Source: Deltaproteobacteria bacterium
Lineage (GTDB): Bacteria; Bdellovibrionota_F; JAHFAK01
Reading direction: 5' to 3'
Length of the DNA: 8,797 nt
Assembly (NCBI GenBank): GCA_023250585.1
Contig: JAHFAK010000101.1
Location: forward strand, 1 to 8,797
Shown here: piece by piece, positions 1 through 5,344 of the stretch
How positions within the stretch are numbered: the stretch's first letter is position 1
Layout of the letters: every line of letters begins with the position of its first letter
Notes under the pieces: generated by a model
Told to the model about the DNA's origin: nothing
Databases searched by the model: none
Seen by the model: the letters and a program-made list of their open reading frames with translations, nothing else
Made by a program: the position numbers and the translations under genes

Positions 1-56
1 ATGTTACACGCGCTTAACTGCACTGTTATGAAACTTATGAAGAGTAGCTTTTTCAT
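1..56 (-). CDS. N-terminus of a lipoprotein, cut by the window edge
   Basis: Reading the minus strand from an ATG at 56-54 gives 18 complete codons, MKKLLFISFITVQLSACN, before the sequence ends. This is a textbook type II signal peptide: two lysines, a hydrophobic stretch, then the lipobox L-S-A-C with the lipidated Cys at residue 17 (bases 8-6). A strong Shine-Dalgarno stretch (GGGAGGAG on the minus strand, about bases 59-66) lies a few bases upstream of the ATG, which supports this start. The gene is divergent from the lipoprotein gene at 253, so the two share one upstream region. The mature protein is outside the window, so its function cannot be stated. The fragment is short, but signal peptide, lipobox and ribosome binding site agree. 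Confidence 0.62.
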   Translation of the reverse strand, partial: MKKLLFISFITVQLSACN

Positions 57-124
57 CTCTCCTCCCTGTACATAATCTAAAACCTCAACTCTACTTATCG
101 TATCATAATTTGTTGAAAAAATAT

Positions 125-140
125 AGTGATTTTCGTCACA
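125..140. promoter_or_regulatory. CRP/FNR-type palindrome between divergent genes
   Basis: AGTGATTTTCGTCACA has half-sites GTGA and TCAC six bases apart. This is the geometry of the CRP family site (TGTGA-N6-TCACA), with one mismatch at the first position. It lies between the divergent starts at 56 and 253. On the minus strand a -10-like TATGAT (107-102) would put the site about 37-41 bases upstream of transcription start, the usual place for a class II activator. The sequence match is seen; binding by a regulator is inference. Confidence 0.3.
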
Positions 141-252
141 TCATGAATCAATATATAACTTCCTGATTTTAAAGATTAATTGATGGATGATTTTTATGGA
201 TTTTAGTATTTCTCCACTTGATTTTTAAACATAAAATAATATAGTGCTTCAT

Positions 253-1314
253 ATGAAATTAACCTTATTCTATTTAACCCTTGGACTCTTTTTAATTGGA
301 TGTCCTCCAAGTAAACAAACGTTAGTTACTCGAGAACAGACGAATAAAGAATCGGGGATTATTTCCACAGATCTTATATTTCCTGCCGATATTGATACGA
401 TTCGTGATAGACGCATCTTAATAAAAATCAGCAGCCAGGATGTATTACCAAAAACTCAATCACTTCAAATTCAAGACACCTATACTATCCATTTTTCATT
501 ATTTAACATTCCGCCCGGTGAAGACCGTTTTGTGGAAATTTTAGTATTTGATGATGAAACAAAATTTCTTGAATTTAGGGGAGCAGGCATTGTAGACGTT
601 CGCCCAGGTGAAACAACTTCGCTTAAAATAGATCTTATAAAAAATTCAGTAAGCAACTACTGCAAAGGCGTCGTTGGAACAAATCTCATTTTCTCAAAAA
701 ATCCTTCTGACCTCGAAGTTAATGATTCAGTAAATCTTATACTTGAATTTGATAATCCAAAAGAGCTCCCTCTTACATTTTTATGGATAGCAAAAACGCC
801 ATGGATGAACCAAGACACCGGACTATTTAGTTCAATTGATACAGCCCAAACAATGTGGGTTGCACCATCAAGTCTTGTTGCTGAAGAAGTTGAATTCAAT
901 TTTGAGATATATATTTTAGAAAAAGATACGCTGACGATGTGTGATATTTATAAAAACACAATTTCTCTCGAGGAAAAAGAGAGCACTCCACTTGAAGAAG
1001 ATACAGCAGATATTTGTGAAGGAATCGATTTACTTGATGATGCTCTCATCATTGAAGACGATGATATCCATGCTAACGAGCTCGTCAATCTTACGATCGA
1101 TCCTACGAAAATTATTAACTCACCAGACATACATATTTCTTTCCATTTTTCTGCCAATGGTGGAACGTTTGTTGATTCAGGAGAATCTAAGCATATGTGG
1201 CAAGCTCCTTTAGTTTCCAAAGATACCGAATATTCTCTTCGTTTTGCTATTGGACCCATAAACGAGGATGTCATATGTGCTCAACAAGAAAAACGGATAA
1301 TAGTAAAACCATAA
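253..1314 (+). CDS. Predicted lipoprotein with two tandem Cys-bracketed beta repeats
   Basis: I do not recognise a named family. The ATG at 253 is preferred over the in-frame GTG at 244 because it directly starts a lipoprotein signal peptide (MKLTLFYLTLGLFLIGC, lipid Cys 17). No clear Shine-Dalgarno is visible. The 353-residue protein should be anchored in an envelope membrane. Residues about 45-130 look like a beta domain, with an IPPG turn and a G-x-V-x-V-x-P-G-E-T-T segment. Two homologous repeats follow, about 137-240 and 255-353. Each opens with C-[KE]-G, has a G-x-F segment, then a W-x-A-P motif (residues 202-205 and 316-319) and a second Cys near its end (Cys 230, Cys 342). The spacing from G-x-F to W is the same in both. 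The Cys pairs suggest one disulfide per repeat. An acidic linker joins the repeats. An Ig-like fold and a role in binding are guesses. The next lipoprotein gene follows after 178 bases. Confidence 0.85.
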   Translation: MKLTLFYLTLGLFLIGCPPSKQTLVTREQTNKESGIISTDLIFPADIDTIRDRRILIKISSQDVLPKTQSLQIQDTYTIHFSLFNIPPGEDRFVEILVFDDETKFLEFRGAGIVDVRPGETTSLKIDLIKNSVSNYCKGVVGTNLIFSKNPSDLEVNDSVNLILEFDNPKELPLTFLWIAKTPWMNQDTGLFSSIDTAQTMWVAPSSLVAEEVEFNFEIYILEKDTLTMCDIYKNTISLEEKESTPLEEDTADICEGIDLLDDALIIEDDDIHANELVNLTIDPTKIINSPDIHISFHFSANGGTFVDSGESKHMWQAPLVSKDTEYSLRFAIGPINEDVICAQQEKRIIVKP

Positions 1315-1373
1315 TTTTTAACTTTTTTTCATACAACCCTTGTAAGTGGGACAAAAATAGGCCAAGTTCTCAT

Positions 1374-1387
1374 AACTTTATAAAGTT
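1374..1387. repeat. Perfect 14-base palindrome
   Basis: AACTTTATAAAGTT is identical to its reverse complement. It lies in the AT-rich gap between the two lipoprotein genes, about 105 bases before the second start. It could be an operator, but it is AT-rich enough that chance is possible. Confidence 0.35.
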
Positions 1388-1492
1388 GATTAAATAAAAA
1401 CTTAATAAAATTAAATAGTTACATAAAATAATAAAAATGGTATGTATTTTGCATATTTCTATTATTAGAATTAATATTAACAAGGTTAATCT

Positions 1493-2365
1493 ATGAAAAA
1501 TATCGAAAAGATAAGTATCCTTTTCATATTTCTAAGCATTTTTATAGGATGTAAAAATAACGGAGATATCCGTAAAATTCCTGCTCCAGGAGACCAAGGG
1601 TTACCGGAACAAAAACTTTTTAAAGCAATTGCAGGATCAAAATATACGGCTTCTTCACTTTCCTGTGGATCTTATGAGCTACGAGATGTTGCATTAAATA
1701 TTTCTTATCCACGTCGTCGTCTGCTTGAACGCAATAAAACTGCGACACCCGGAATGACAGTGTCCTTTAATAGAAGTGATCTTATTCGCGCTGAATATGC
1801 GGCAGGGAAAATACCTCTGACTGAAACCAAAGATATAACCGGAGATACTACAGGATTAATGAATGATTTAAAAGAAACGATCAAAGAGGCAATAATTCCT
1901 AAACCACTTCCTCAAGAGGAAAAAGTAGCCGCAACACCTGAGGCACCACCCGTAGCCGGAACAGAGAAACAACCTGAAACTCCGCCACAATCTACTCTTC
2001 CGGCAAATTATGATCCGCTTGGCACCCAGAAAGCTATTGCAAATACAGTGATTAAAAAGATTGAGAAACGCACACAAATAAATCCCGCACTCTTTAAAAA
2101 TGCAGAGGTACGATATACGGCAAGTTCATTTGAGAGTGAAGAAGATAAGCAAACAAAATCGATTGCATTTAAGGCTGAGCTCAAAGAAGACGGAAACGAT
2201 CCAGAACCACTCAAAATATTTGCATTAATGAGTGAAGATAAAAAAGATACCCTTCAAGTAGAATTTGAAACAAAATATGGCACATGTTCTGGAAATTTAA
2301 TTGCTGGAGATCTTCGATTACTCGATACCACGAGTACTATATCTGCTCCTCCATTGTCATATTAG
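1493..2365 (+). CDS. Predicted lipoprotein of unknown function with a proline-rich linker
   Basis: I do not recognise a family for this 290-residue protein. It begins with a lipoprotein signal peptide (hydrophobic residues 7-18, lipobox F-I-G-C, lipid Cys 20). AAGG at 1482-1485 lies 7 bases before the ATG and supports the start. The mature part has two globular segments joined by a Pro/Glu/Ala-rich stretch at about residues 135-175 that is probably a flexible linker. The N-terminal segment starts with Y-T-A-S-S (51-55) followed by Cys 58. The C-terminal segment has Y-T-A-S-S again (208-212) and ends in a beta-rich part with Cys 265. The shared motif hints at distant duplication, and Cys 58 and Cys 265 are the only non-lipid cysteines, so a disulfide is possible. 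Envelope location is well supported; a task is not. The gene follows another lipoprotein gene on the same strand. Confidence 0.85.
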   Translation: MKNIEKISILFIFLSIFIGCKNNGDIRKIPAPGDQGLPEQKLFKAIAGSKYTASSLSCGSYELRDVALNISYPRRRLLERNKTATPGMTVSFNRSDLIRAEYAAGKIPLTETKDITGDTTGLMNDLKETIKEAIIPKPLPQEEKVAATPEAPPVAGTEKQPETPPQSTLPANYDPLGTQKAIANTVIKKIEKRTQINPALFKNAEVRYTASSFESEEDKQTKSIAFKAELKEDGNDPEPLKIFALMSEDKKDTLQVEFETKYGTCSGNLIAGDLRLLDTTSTISAPPLSY

Positions 2366-2519
2366 ATTAAATCATTTTAAATTCATCCACAGGTGTTGAT
2401 AAAAAATCTATACTTACTCTAAGCTTAATTATAAAAAAAATTAAATATTTTCAATAAGTTGAATTTATATACTTCTTACACCATAGTTTCTATTGATTAA
2501 TTCTATCCCCAGATTCTAC

Positions 2520-2541
2520 AAACCTATCAACAGATAGGTTT
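2520..2541. repeat. Hairpin with a perfect 9-bp stem
   Basis: AAACCTATC and GATAGGTTT are perfect reverse complements separated by AACA. No T-run follows on either strand, so it is not a standard intrinsic terminator. Its right arm is part of the 13-base sequence repeated at 2879. Confidence 0.5.
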
Positions 2542-2544
2542 AAC
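2532..2544 (+). repeat. Left copy of a 13-base direct repeat
   Basis: AGATAGGTTTAAC occurs here and again at 2879-2891 in the same orientation. The copies bracket the palindrome/GIY-YIG unit, so they may be a target-site duplication. This left copy also overlaps a hairpin arm, so another origin is possible. Confidence 0.5.
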
Positions 2545-2580
2545 TCCCCTTAGCCCAGTTTTCAAGAGGACCACTCAGGT

Positions 2581-2611
2581 CGTCATCCCGCGGCTTGACC
2601 GCGGGATCCAG
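2581..2611 (+). repeat. GC-rich palindromic repeat, left copy
   Basis: ATCCCGCGG (2585-2593) and CCGCGGGAT (2599-2607) form a perfect 9-bp stem around CTTGA. The whole block is the reverse complement of 2811-2843 apart from a two-base difference in the loop. Its flanks (TCAT before, CCAG after) match those of the palindrome at 3836, so it belongs to a dispersed family. Confidence 0.85.
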
Positions 2612-2789
2612 GGAGTTCAACAGTGGGATGCTCTTCAAAGTACACCAGTTTATTACTATCGTATCTTGAGGTGAAGGAATCAGCTGCTTTATTCTTGTCT
2701 TCTCAGATTCTTTTGGGAAGATCCGATGTACCACCAATATATAAGGTACTCTTGCTCGTGAGAATATACACAAAAAAATTCTTCTCCAT
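2612..2789 (-). pseudogene. GIY-YIG endonuclease remnant
   Basis: Minus-strand translation from the ATG at 2789 gives a GIY-YIG domain start: F-F-V-Y-I-L, then L-Y-I-G-G-T-S-D-L and K-R-I, which hold the two motif halves and the usual Arg. A TGA stop follows at 2705-2703, where the family normally has Trp in a W-E-H-K context. Reading on in the same frame gives E-D-K-N-K-A-A-D-S-F-T-S-R-Y and K-L-V-Y-F-E-E-H, clear family continuation, so the catalytic-region His is also lost (H to D). At about 2612 the homology stops and the palindrome begins, removing the C-terminal part with the metal-binding Glu. The gene is therefore dead in three ways: an in-frame stop, a lost active-site residue and truncation. 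Family recognition is from conserved motifs, not from a search. Confidence 0.75.
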
Positions 2790-2810
2790 AACTTAGTATT
2801 ACTATGATTA

Positions 2811-2843
2811 CTGGATCCCGCGGTCACAAGCCGCGGGATGACG
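2811..2843 (-). repeat. GC-rich palindromic repeat, right inverted copy
   Basis: ATCCCGCGG (2815-2823) and CCGCGGGAT (2831-2839) form a 9-bp stem around a 7-base loop. It is the inverted partner of 2581-2611 with two extra bases in the loop. It lies 21 bases upstream of the start codon of the GIY-YIG remnant. Confidence 0.85.
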
Positions 2844-2878
2844 ATCAAGAAGATTATAATCTAAACTGCAGGAAAGTG

Positions 2879-2891
2879 AGATAGGTTTAAC
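2879..2891 (+). repeat. Right copy of a 13-base direct repeat
   Basis: AGATAGGTTTAAC, identical to 2532-2544. It closes the palindrome/GIY-YIG unit and lies three bases upstream of the -35 candidate of the tRNA promoter. Confidence 0.5.
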
Positions 2892-2893
2892 AC

Positions 2894-2923
2894 TTGCTAT
2901 TAGTAAATTCGTTCTGTTATATT
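2894..2923 (+). promoter_or_regulatory. Candidate promoter of tRNA-Pro
   Basis: TTGCTA (2894-2899) and TATATT (2918-2923) resemble -35 and -10 boxes with an 18-base spacer. They would start transcription at about the first base of the tRNA, giving almost no leader. The candidate depends on position and box similarity only. Confidence 0.35.
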
Positions 2924-2930
2924 TTTTGAA

Positions 2931-3004
2931 CGGGGCGTGGCCCAGCCTGGTAGGGCACTTGCATGGGGTGTAAGTGGTCGCTGGTTCAAATCCAGTCGCC
3001 CCGA
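2931..3004 (+). tRNA. tRNA-Pro, anticodon GGG
   Basis: A complete cloverleaf can be drawn. The acceptor stem CGGGGCG (2931-2937) pairs with CGCCCCG (2997-3003), with discriminator A3004. The D stem is GCCC/GGGC, with GG in the loop. The anticodon stem is CTTGC/GTAAG with one G-T pair, and the loop ATGGGGT places GGG at 2965-2967. The variable loop has five bases. The T stem is GCTGG/CCAGT (one G-T pair) with loop TTCAAAT. The C1-G72 pair is typical of bacterial tRNA-Pro. No CCA follows the discriminator, so CCA must be added by a nucleotidyltransferase. GGG reads CCC and CCU codons. I see no clear terminator in the 170 bases after it. Confidence 0.96.
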
Positions 3005-3176
3005 TTCTGCTTCTTTAATCTTCAAATACTTCAGCATTGATCTTTCTTGCTTGCAAAAATTTTTACTTTGGTTTCTCTGTGATATTATCATTGTGGTATG
3101 ACATGAAAGGCTTGTTTGTTTAATATCAGTATGGTAAATTTATAGTATTATGAATCAGAAAAGAAAGCCATTTAGA

Positions 3177-3368
3177 ATGAATAAAAAAGTTTTCTCTATT
3201 GTTTCACTGAAAGAGAAATCAGATGATACAAAGTATTGGAGAAAACAGCCTGTTTCTAAGAGAATGAAGGCATTGGAATTTTTAAGAACTATACTCTATA
3301 AGGATTATCATGGAGCTACCTCGAGACTTCAAAGAGTTCTTTCTATTGCTCAACAAAAGACTCGTTAA
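3177..3368 (+). CDS. Small partner protein of a nucleotidyltransferase cassette
   Basis: This 63-residue charged protein has the pattern of small proteins found directly upstream of MNT/AbiEii-like nucleotidyltransferase genes: N-terminal K-K-V-F-x-I-x-S-L, then S-D-D-x-x-Y-W, a helix with A-L-E-F-L-R and a C-terminal S-R-L-Q-R-V. I chose the ATG at 3177 because the family pattern starts there. An upstream in-frame ATG at 3150 would add nine residues but overlaps a -10-like TATAGT (3141-3146). The last 59 bases overlap the next gene, whose Shine-Dalgarno lies inside this one, so translation is probably coupled. It may be an antitoxin or a substrate-binding subunit. Family recall is from memory of the motif; the role is inferred. 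Confidence 0.75.
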   Translation: MNKKVFSIVSLKEKSDDTKYWRKQPVSKRMKALEFLRTILYKDYHGATSRLQRVLSIAQQKTR

Positions 3369-3747
3369 ATATTTGCTCGTTGGTGGGTATGCCGTAACCT
3401 ATCATGGATATACTCGAGCTACGGGCGACATTGATATTTGGGTAGAGACAAACCTCGAGAATGGGAAGCGTATCATTGAAGTAATTCGTGAATTTGGATT
3501 TCGTTCACTCAAGATTGATGAAAAAATATTTATTAAAGAAAATCAGATAATCCGCATGGGAGTTCCTCCATTAAAAATCGAGTTATTAACGACACTTTCC
3601 GGAGTCGCATTTAATGAATGTTATCGGAAAAGAATTAAAGCTCGAATTAGCAATATTCCTATTCCGATCATCAATCTTGAGCATTTAAAGAAGAATAAAG
3701 CAGCTTCTTCGCGGCTTAAAGATTTGAATGATTTGGCAAATCTGTAA
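3310..3747 (+). CDS. MNT/AbiEii-like nucleotidyltransferase
   Basis: The 145-residue protein has a minimal nucleotidyltransferase core: V-G-G-Y-A-V (24-29) followed by R-A-T-G-D-I-D-I-W-V, giving the G-G...D-x-D pattern with D40 and D42 as metal ligands. The third acidic position, in K-I-E-L-L-T, is Glu 91 where I recall relatives mostly having Asp. The C-terminus (L-E-x-L-K-K-N-K-A-A-S-S-R-L-K-D-L-N-D-L) matches the usual helical tail, so the gene is full length. AAGGA at 3300-3304, five bases before the ATG, supports the start inside the upstream gene. Proteins of this fold transfer nucleotides to RNA, proteins or small molecules, and several act as toxins neutralised by a small partner gene. 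The substrate here is unknown. The cassette stands alone, as mobile toxin-antitoxin modules often do, but no toxicity is shown. Confidence 0.85.
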   Translation: MELPRDFKEFFLLLNKRLVKYLLVGGYAVTYHGYTRATGDIDIWVETNLENGKRIIEVIREFGFRSLKIDEKIFIKENQIIRMGVPPLKIELLTTLSGVAFNECYRKRIKARISNIPIPIINLEHLKKNKAASSRLKDLNDLANL

Positions 3748-3768
3748 TTAATTTTTTATACTTCTTCT

Positions 3769-3854
3769 ATGGAGCCCCACGGCTAAAGCCCATAAGCGCT
3801 AACTTGATGATAGTGAAAGTTAATTCTCCAAATCTGTCATTCCCGCGAAGGCGG
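3769..3854 (+). repeat. 86-base repeat, left copy (inverted partner at 7227-7312)
   Basis: This block matches the reverse complement of 7227-7312 at 84 of 86 positions. It holds several short self-complementary parts: AGCC-CCAC-GGCT, GGCT-AA-AGCC, AGCGCT, AACTT/AAGTT and GGAG/CTCC. It therefore likely folds as RNA or single-stranded DNA. It starts 22 bases after the stop of the nucleotidyltransferase gene, and the right copy starts two bases after the stop of the peptidase gene in the same orientation relative to that gene. Confidence 0.93.
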
Positions 3855-3862
3855 GGATCCAG
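3836..3862 (+). repeat. GC-rich palindrome fused to the 86-base repeat
   Basis: CCCGC (3842-3846) pairs with GCGGG (3851-3855) around GAAG, extended outwards by three more pairs including one T-G. Its layout, TCAT then CCCGCG and finally CGGGGATCCAG, matches the palindromes at 2581 and 2811 except for the loop. The right copy of the 86-base repeat carries only its first arm. Confidence 0.75.
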
Positions 3863-3974
3863 TGTCTTTCTCTCTTTAAAGCTTCATACACTTCGTCATG
3901 TACTTTTTTCACTGAATTCGTGGATGGCACCTCTATTTTAACTAAAAAAAGCTTGTCCTGCGTAGTCTTGGCAG

Positions 3975-3992
3975 AGTAAGATTCTGCTTACT
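3975..3992 (+). promoter_or_regulatory. Inverted repeat directly before the TVP38-like gene
   Basis: AGTAAG-N6-CTTACT is a perfect 6-bp inverted repeat ending one base before the ATG at 3994. It covers the place where a Shine-Dalgarno should be, and none is obvious. It may be an operator or an RNA hairpin that limits translation. A regulatory role is inference. Confidence 0.3.
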
Positions 3993-3993
3993 T

Positions 3994-4656
3994 ATGAAAA
4001 AAATACTTCTTATTTTAATGATAATAGCTCTTATTATTGGTATTCGAAGGACAGGACTCTATGAATATCTAACTTTAGAAAACCTCCAGAGCAGTAAAAT
4101 ACTTCTGGCAAATTTTGTCGCTAAAAACTATAGCCTGGCCGTAATTACGTATATTATTTCCTATATCATTATTACCGCACTCTCATTACCAGGAGCCGCT
4201 ATCATGACTCTGGCTGGAGGTTTTTTGTTCGGGATAGCTATTGGAGCTCTCTATGTAAATATAGGCGCCACATTTGGAGCGACTGGAGCTTTTTTATGTG
4301 CTCGTTATCTTCTTGGAGATTTCTTACAAAAAAAATATGCGCCAAAATTACAAACGTTCAATGACGAAATAACAACGAATGGATATAGTTATTTACTGAC
4401 GTTACGGTTTATTCCGGTATTTCCCTTTTTTCTGATCAACATTCTCACAGGACTTACCAGAATCCCTCTAGCCACTTTTATATGGACAACATCTCTGGGA
4501 ATCATTCCAGGCTCGCTTGCTTACACTTTTGCTGGTCATGAACTGAATCGAATTAATTCTCTAACCGAAATCTTATCTCCACATGTTATACTTGCTTTTT
4601 GTCTTTTAGCAGGATTAGCTCTGTTGCCACTGCTCATAAAAAAAATACGAGCCTAA
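3994..4656 (+). CDS. TVP38/TMEM64 (VTT domain) family membrane protein
   Basis: A 220-residue integral membrane protein of the VTT/DedA superfamily. An N-terminal membrane segment (about 3-17) is followed by one at about 45-62. Next comes the family core S-L-P-G-A-A-I-M-T-L-A-G-G-F-L-F-G (64-80), leading into a Gly-rich helix N-I-G-A-T-F-G-A-T-G-A-F (89-100) and A-R. The second signature, R-F-I-P-V-F-P-F-F-L-I-N (138-149) with G-L-T-R-I and then G-I-I-P-G, is also intact. A last helix at about 197-215 precedes a basic tail. Length is normal for the family. Relatives are linked to lipid scrambling, membrane homeostasis and selenite or metal stress; the substrate here is unknown. The gene converges on nth, and the two stop codons overlap in CTAA (4653-4656). 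Confidence 0.9.
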   Translation: MKKILLILMIIALIIGIRRTGLYEYLTLENLQSSKILLANFVAKNYSLAVITYIISYIIITALSLPGAAIMTLAGGFLFGIAIGALYVNIGATFGATGAFLCARYLLGDFLQKKYAPKLQTFNDEITTNGYSYLLTLRFIPVFPFFLINILTGLTRIPLATFIWTTSLGIIPGSLAYTFAGHELNRINSLTEILSPHVILAFCLLAGLALLPLLIKKIRA

Positions 4657-5309
4657 CGGGAATTATTCACTCCAACTTTATTACAGTATTCTTCAATCGG
4701 ACAGATACTGCAATGAGGAGAGATCGGCCGACACAGATATTGCCCAAAAGAAACAAGCATAGAATTTATTGGAATCCAATACTTTTGAGGAAGTTTTTTT
4801 CGTAAAGTCATTTCCGTTTCAAGAGGAGTCTTCGTTTTTATATAACCCAATCGATTGAAAATTTTATGGACATGCGTATCCACACAAATTCCTGGTTTAT
4901 TAAACGCTACCGAAACAACAAGATTTGCGGTTTTCCTGCCAACGCCAGGAAGTTTAATGAGAGCATCAATTGATTCTGGAATTTTATTGTGAAACGAATT
5001 TTTGATTATGTGTGGTAATTCTTTGAGATGCTTTGCTTTTGTATTATAAAATCCCACAGGAAAAATAAGTTTCGCCAATTCCTTTTGGCTCATTTTTCCT
5101 AAATCATCAAGAGATGTGACCTTTTTGAAAAGCCGCTCACATACTGCACCCGTCGTACTATCATTTGTCCGCGCCGAAAGAATCGTCGAAACTAAAACTT
5201 TAAAGGGATCACGCGTTTGAATATTAATGAAATCAACCACAGGAGTTTTATAATTTTTAACGTGCTTTTTTAAAATCGAATAAATTGCATCAATATCTAC
5301 GGTTTTCAT
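4653..5309 (-). CDS. nth: Endonuclease III (DNA glycosylase / AP lyase)
   Basis: Removes oxidised pyrimidines from DNA and cuts the abasic site by beta-elimination in base excision repair. The 218-residue length is normal. The helix-hairpin-helix L-P-G-V-G-R-K-T-A (120-128) contains the catalytic Lys 126, and V-D-T-H-V (143-147) holds the catalytic Asp 144. The C-terminal iron-sulfur motif C-x6-C-x2-C-x5-C is complete (Cys 193, 200, 203, 209). The N-terminal L-S-A-R-T-N-D segment has Arg where E. coli Nth has Gln, as in archaeal-type and some other bacterial Nth proteins, so this is not the classic proteobacterial subtype. An AGAGG ribosome binding site (5323-5319) lies nine bases before the ATG. 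Its 3' end overlaps the stop of the convergent TVP38-like gene. A 123-base foldback element lies 35 bases upstream and may affect its expression. Confidence 0.96.
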   Translation of the reverse strand: MKTVDIDAIYSILKKHVKNYKTPVVDFINIQTRDPFKVLVSTILSARTNDSTTGAVCERLFKKVTSLDDLGKMSQKELAKLIFPVGFYNTKAKHLKELPHIIKNSFHNKIPESIDALIKLPGVGRKTANLVVSVAFNKPGICVDTHVHKIFNRLGYIKTKTPLETEMTLRKKLPQKYWIPINSMLVSFGQYLCRPISPHCSICPIEEYCNKVGVNNSR

Positions 5310-5344
5310 TACAGGGTACCTCTACTAATACCAATGTTTTTTTG

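Larger units (their letters stand above)
2545..2878. mobile_element. Degraded GIY-YIG unit with inverted palindromic ends
   Basis: Seen in the sequence: an ordered unit made of a 31-base GC-rich palindrome (2581-2611), a GIY-YIG pseudogene on the minus strand filling 2612-2789, and an inverted 33-base copy of the palindrome (2811-2843), the whole flanked by 13-base direct repeats. Nothing else coding is present. The layout recalls REP/RAYT units, where a nuclease-like gene is flanked by inverted palindromes, but here the gene is GIY-YIG rather than a Y1 transposase. Known: small GIY-YIG genes of this type can be multicopy in genomes. Inferred: that the palindromes and the nuclease form one mobile or formerly mobile unit. 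The alternative is independent insertion of palindromes into a decaying gene. Confidence 0.45.
2366..2930. other. 565-base gene-poor region with element debris before tRNA-Pro
   Basis: Bases 2366-2519 are AT-rich and I see no gene there. From 2520 on the region holds a 9-bp stem hairpin, a pair of 13-base direct repeats, two inverted GC-rich palindromes, a GIY-YIG pseudogene and the tRNA promoter, listed separately. The GC-rich palindromes stand out sharply from the surrounding composition. The minus-strand 102-residue open frame across 2540-2848 reads through the palindromes and is not a gene. Confidence 0.7.

Noticed and set aside
1-75. Plus-strand 24-codon frame from the first base
   Set aside because: Short, no ribosome binding site visible, and overlapped by the better supported minus-strand lipoprotein start.
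657-1274. Minus-strand open frames of 80 and 108 residues and a plus-strand frame of 90 residues
   Set aside because: They are out-of-frame shadows of the lipoprotein gene at 253, which has a signal peptide and internal duplication.
2383-2535. DnaA-box-like words (TCATCCACA, TGTTGATAA, CTATCAACA) in an AT-rich stretch, suggesting an origin
   Set aside because: Each differs from TTATCCACA by one or two bases, none is perfect, and no replication gene is nearby; AT-rich DNA yields such words by chance.
2520-2541. Hairpin as an intrinsic terminator for the lipoprotein gene at 1493
   Set aside because: The stem is perfect but no T-run follows on either strand, and it lies 155 bases after the stop codon.
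2540-2848. Minus-strand 102-residue open frame
   Set aside because: It reads through both palindromes (L-D-P-A-V-K-P-R-D-D) in a different frame from the GIY-YIG remnant and has no domain of its own.
2900-3091. Minus-strand 63-residue open frame with the string LDLNQRPLTPHASALPGW
   Set aside because: This is the well-known spurious frame antisense to tRNA-Pro; the tRNA explains the sequence.
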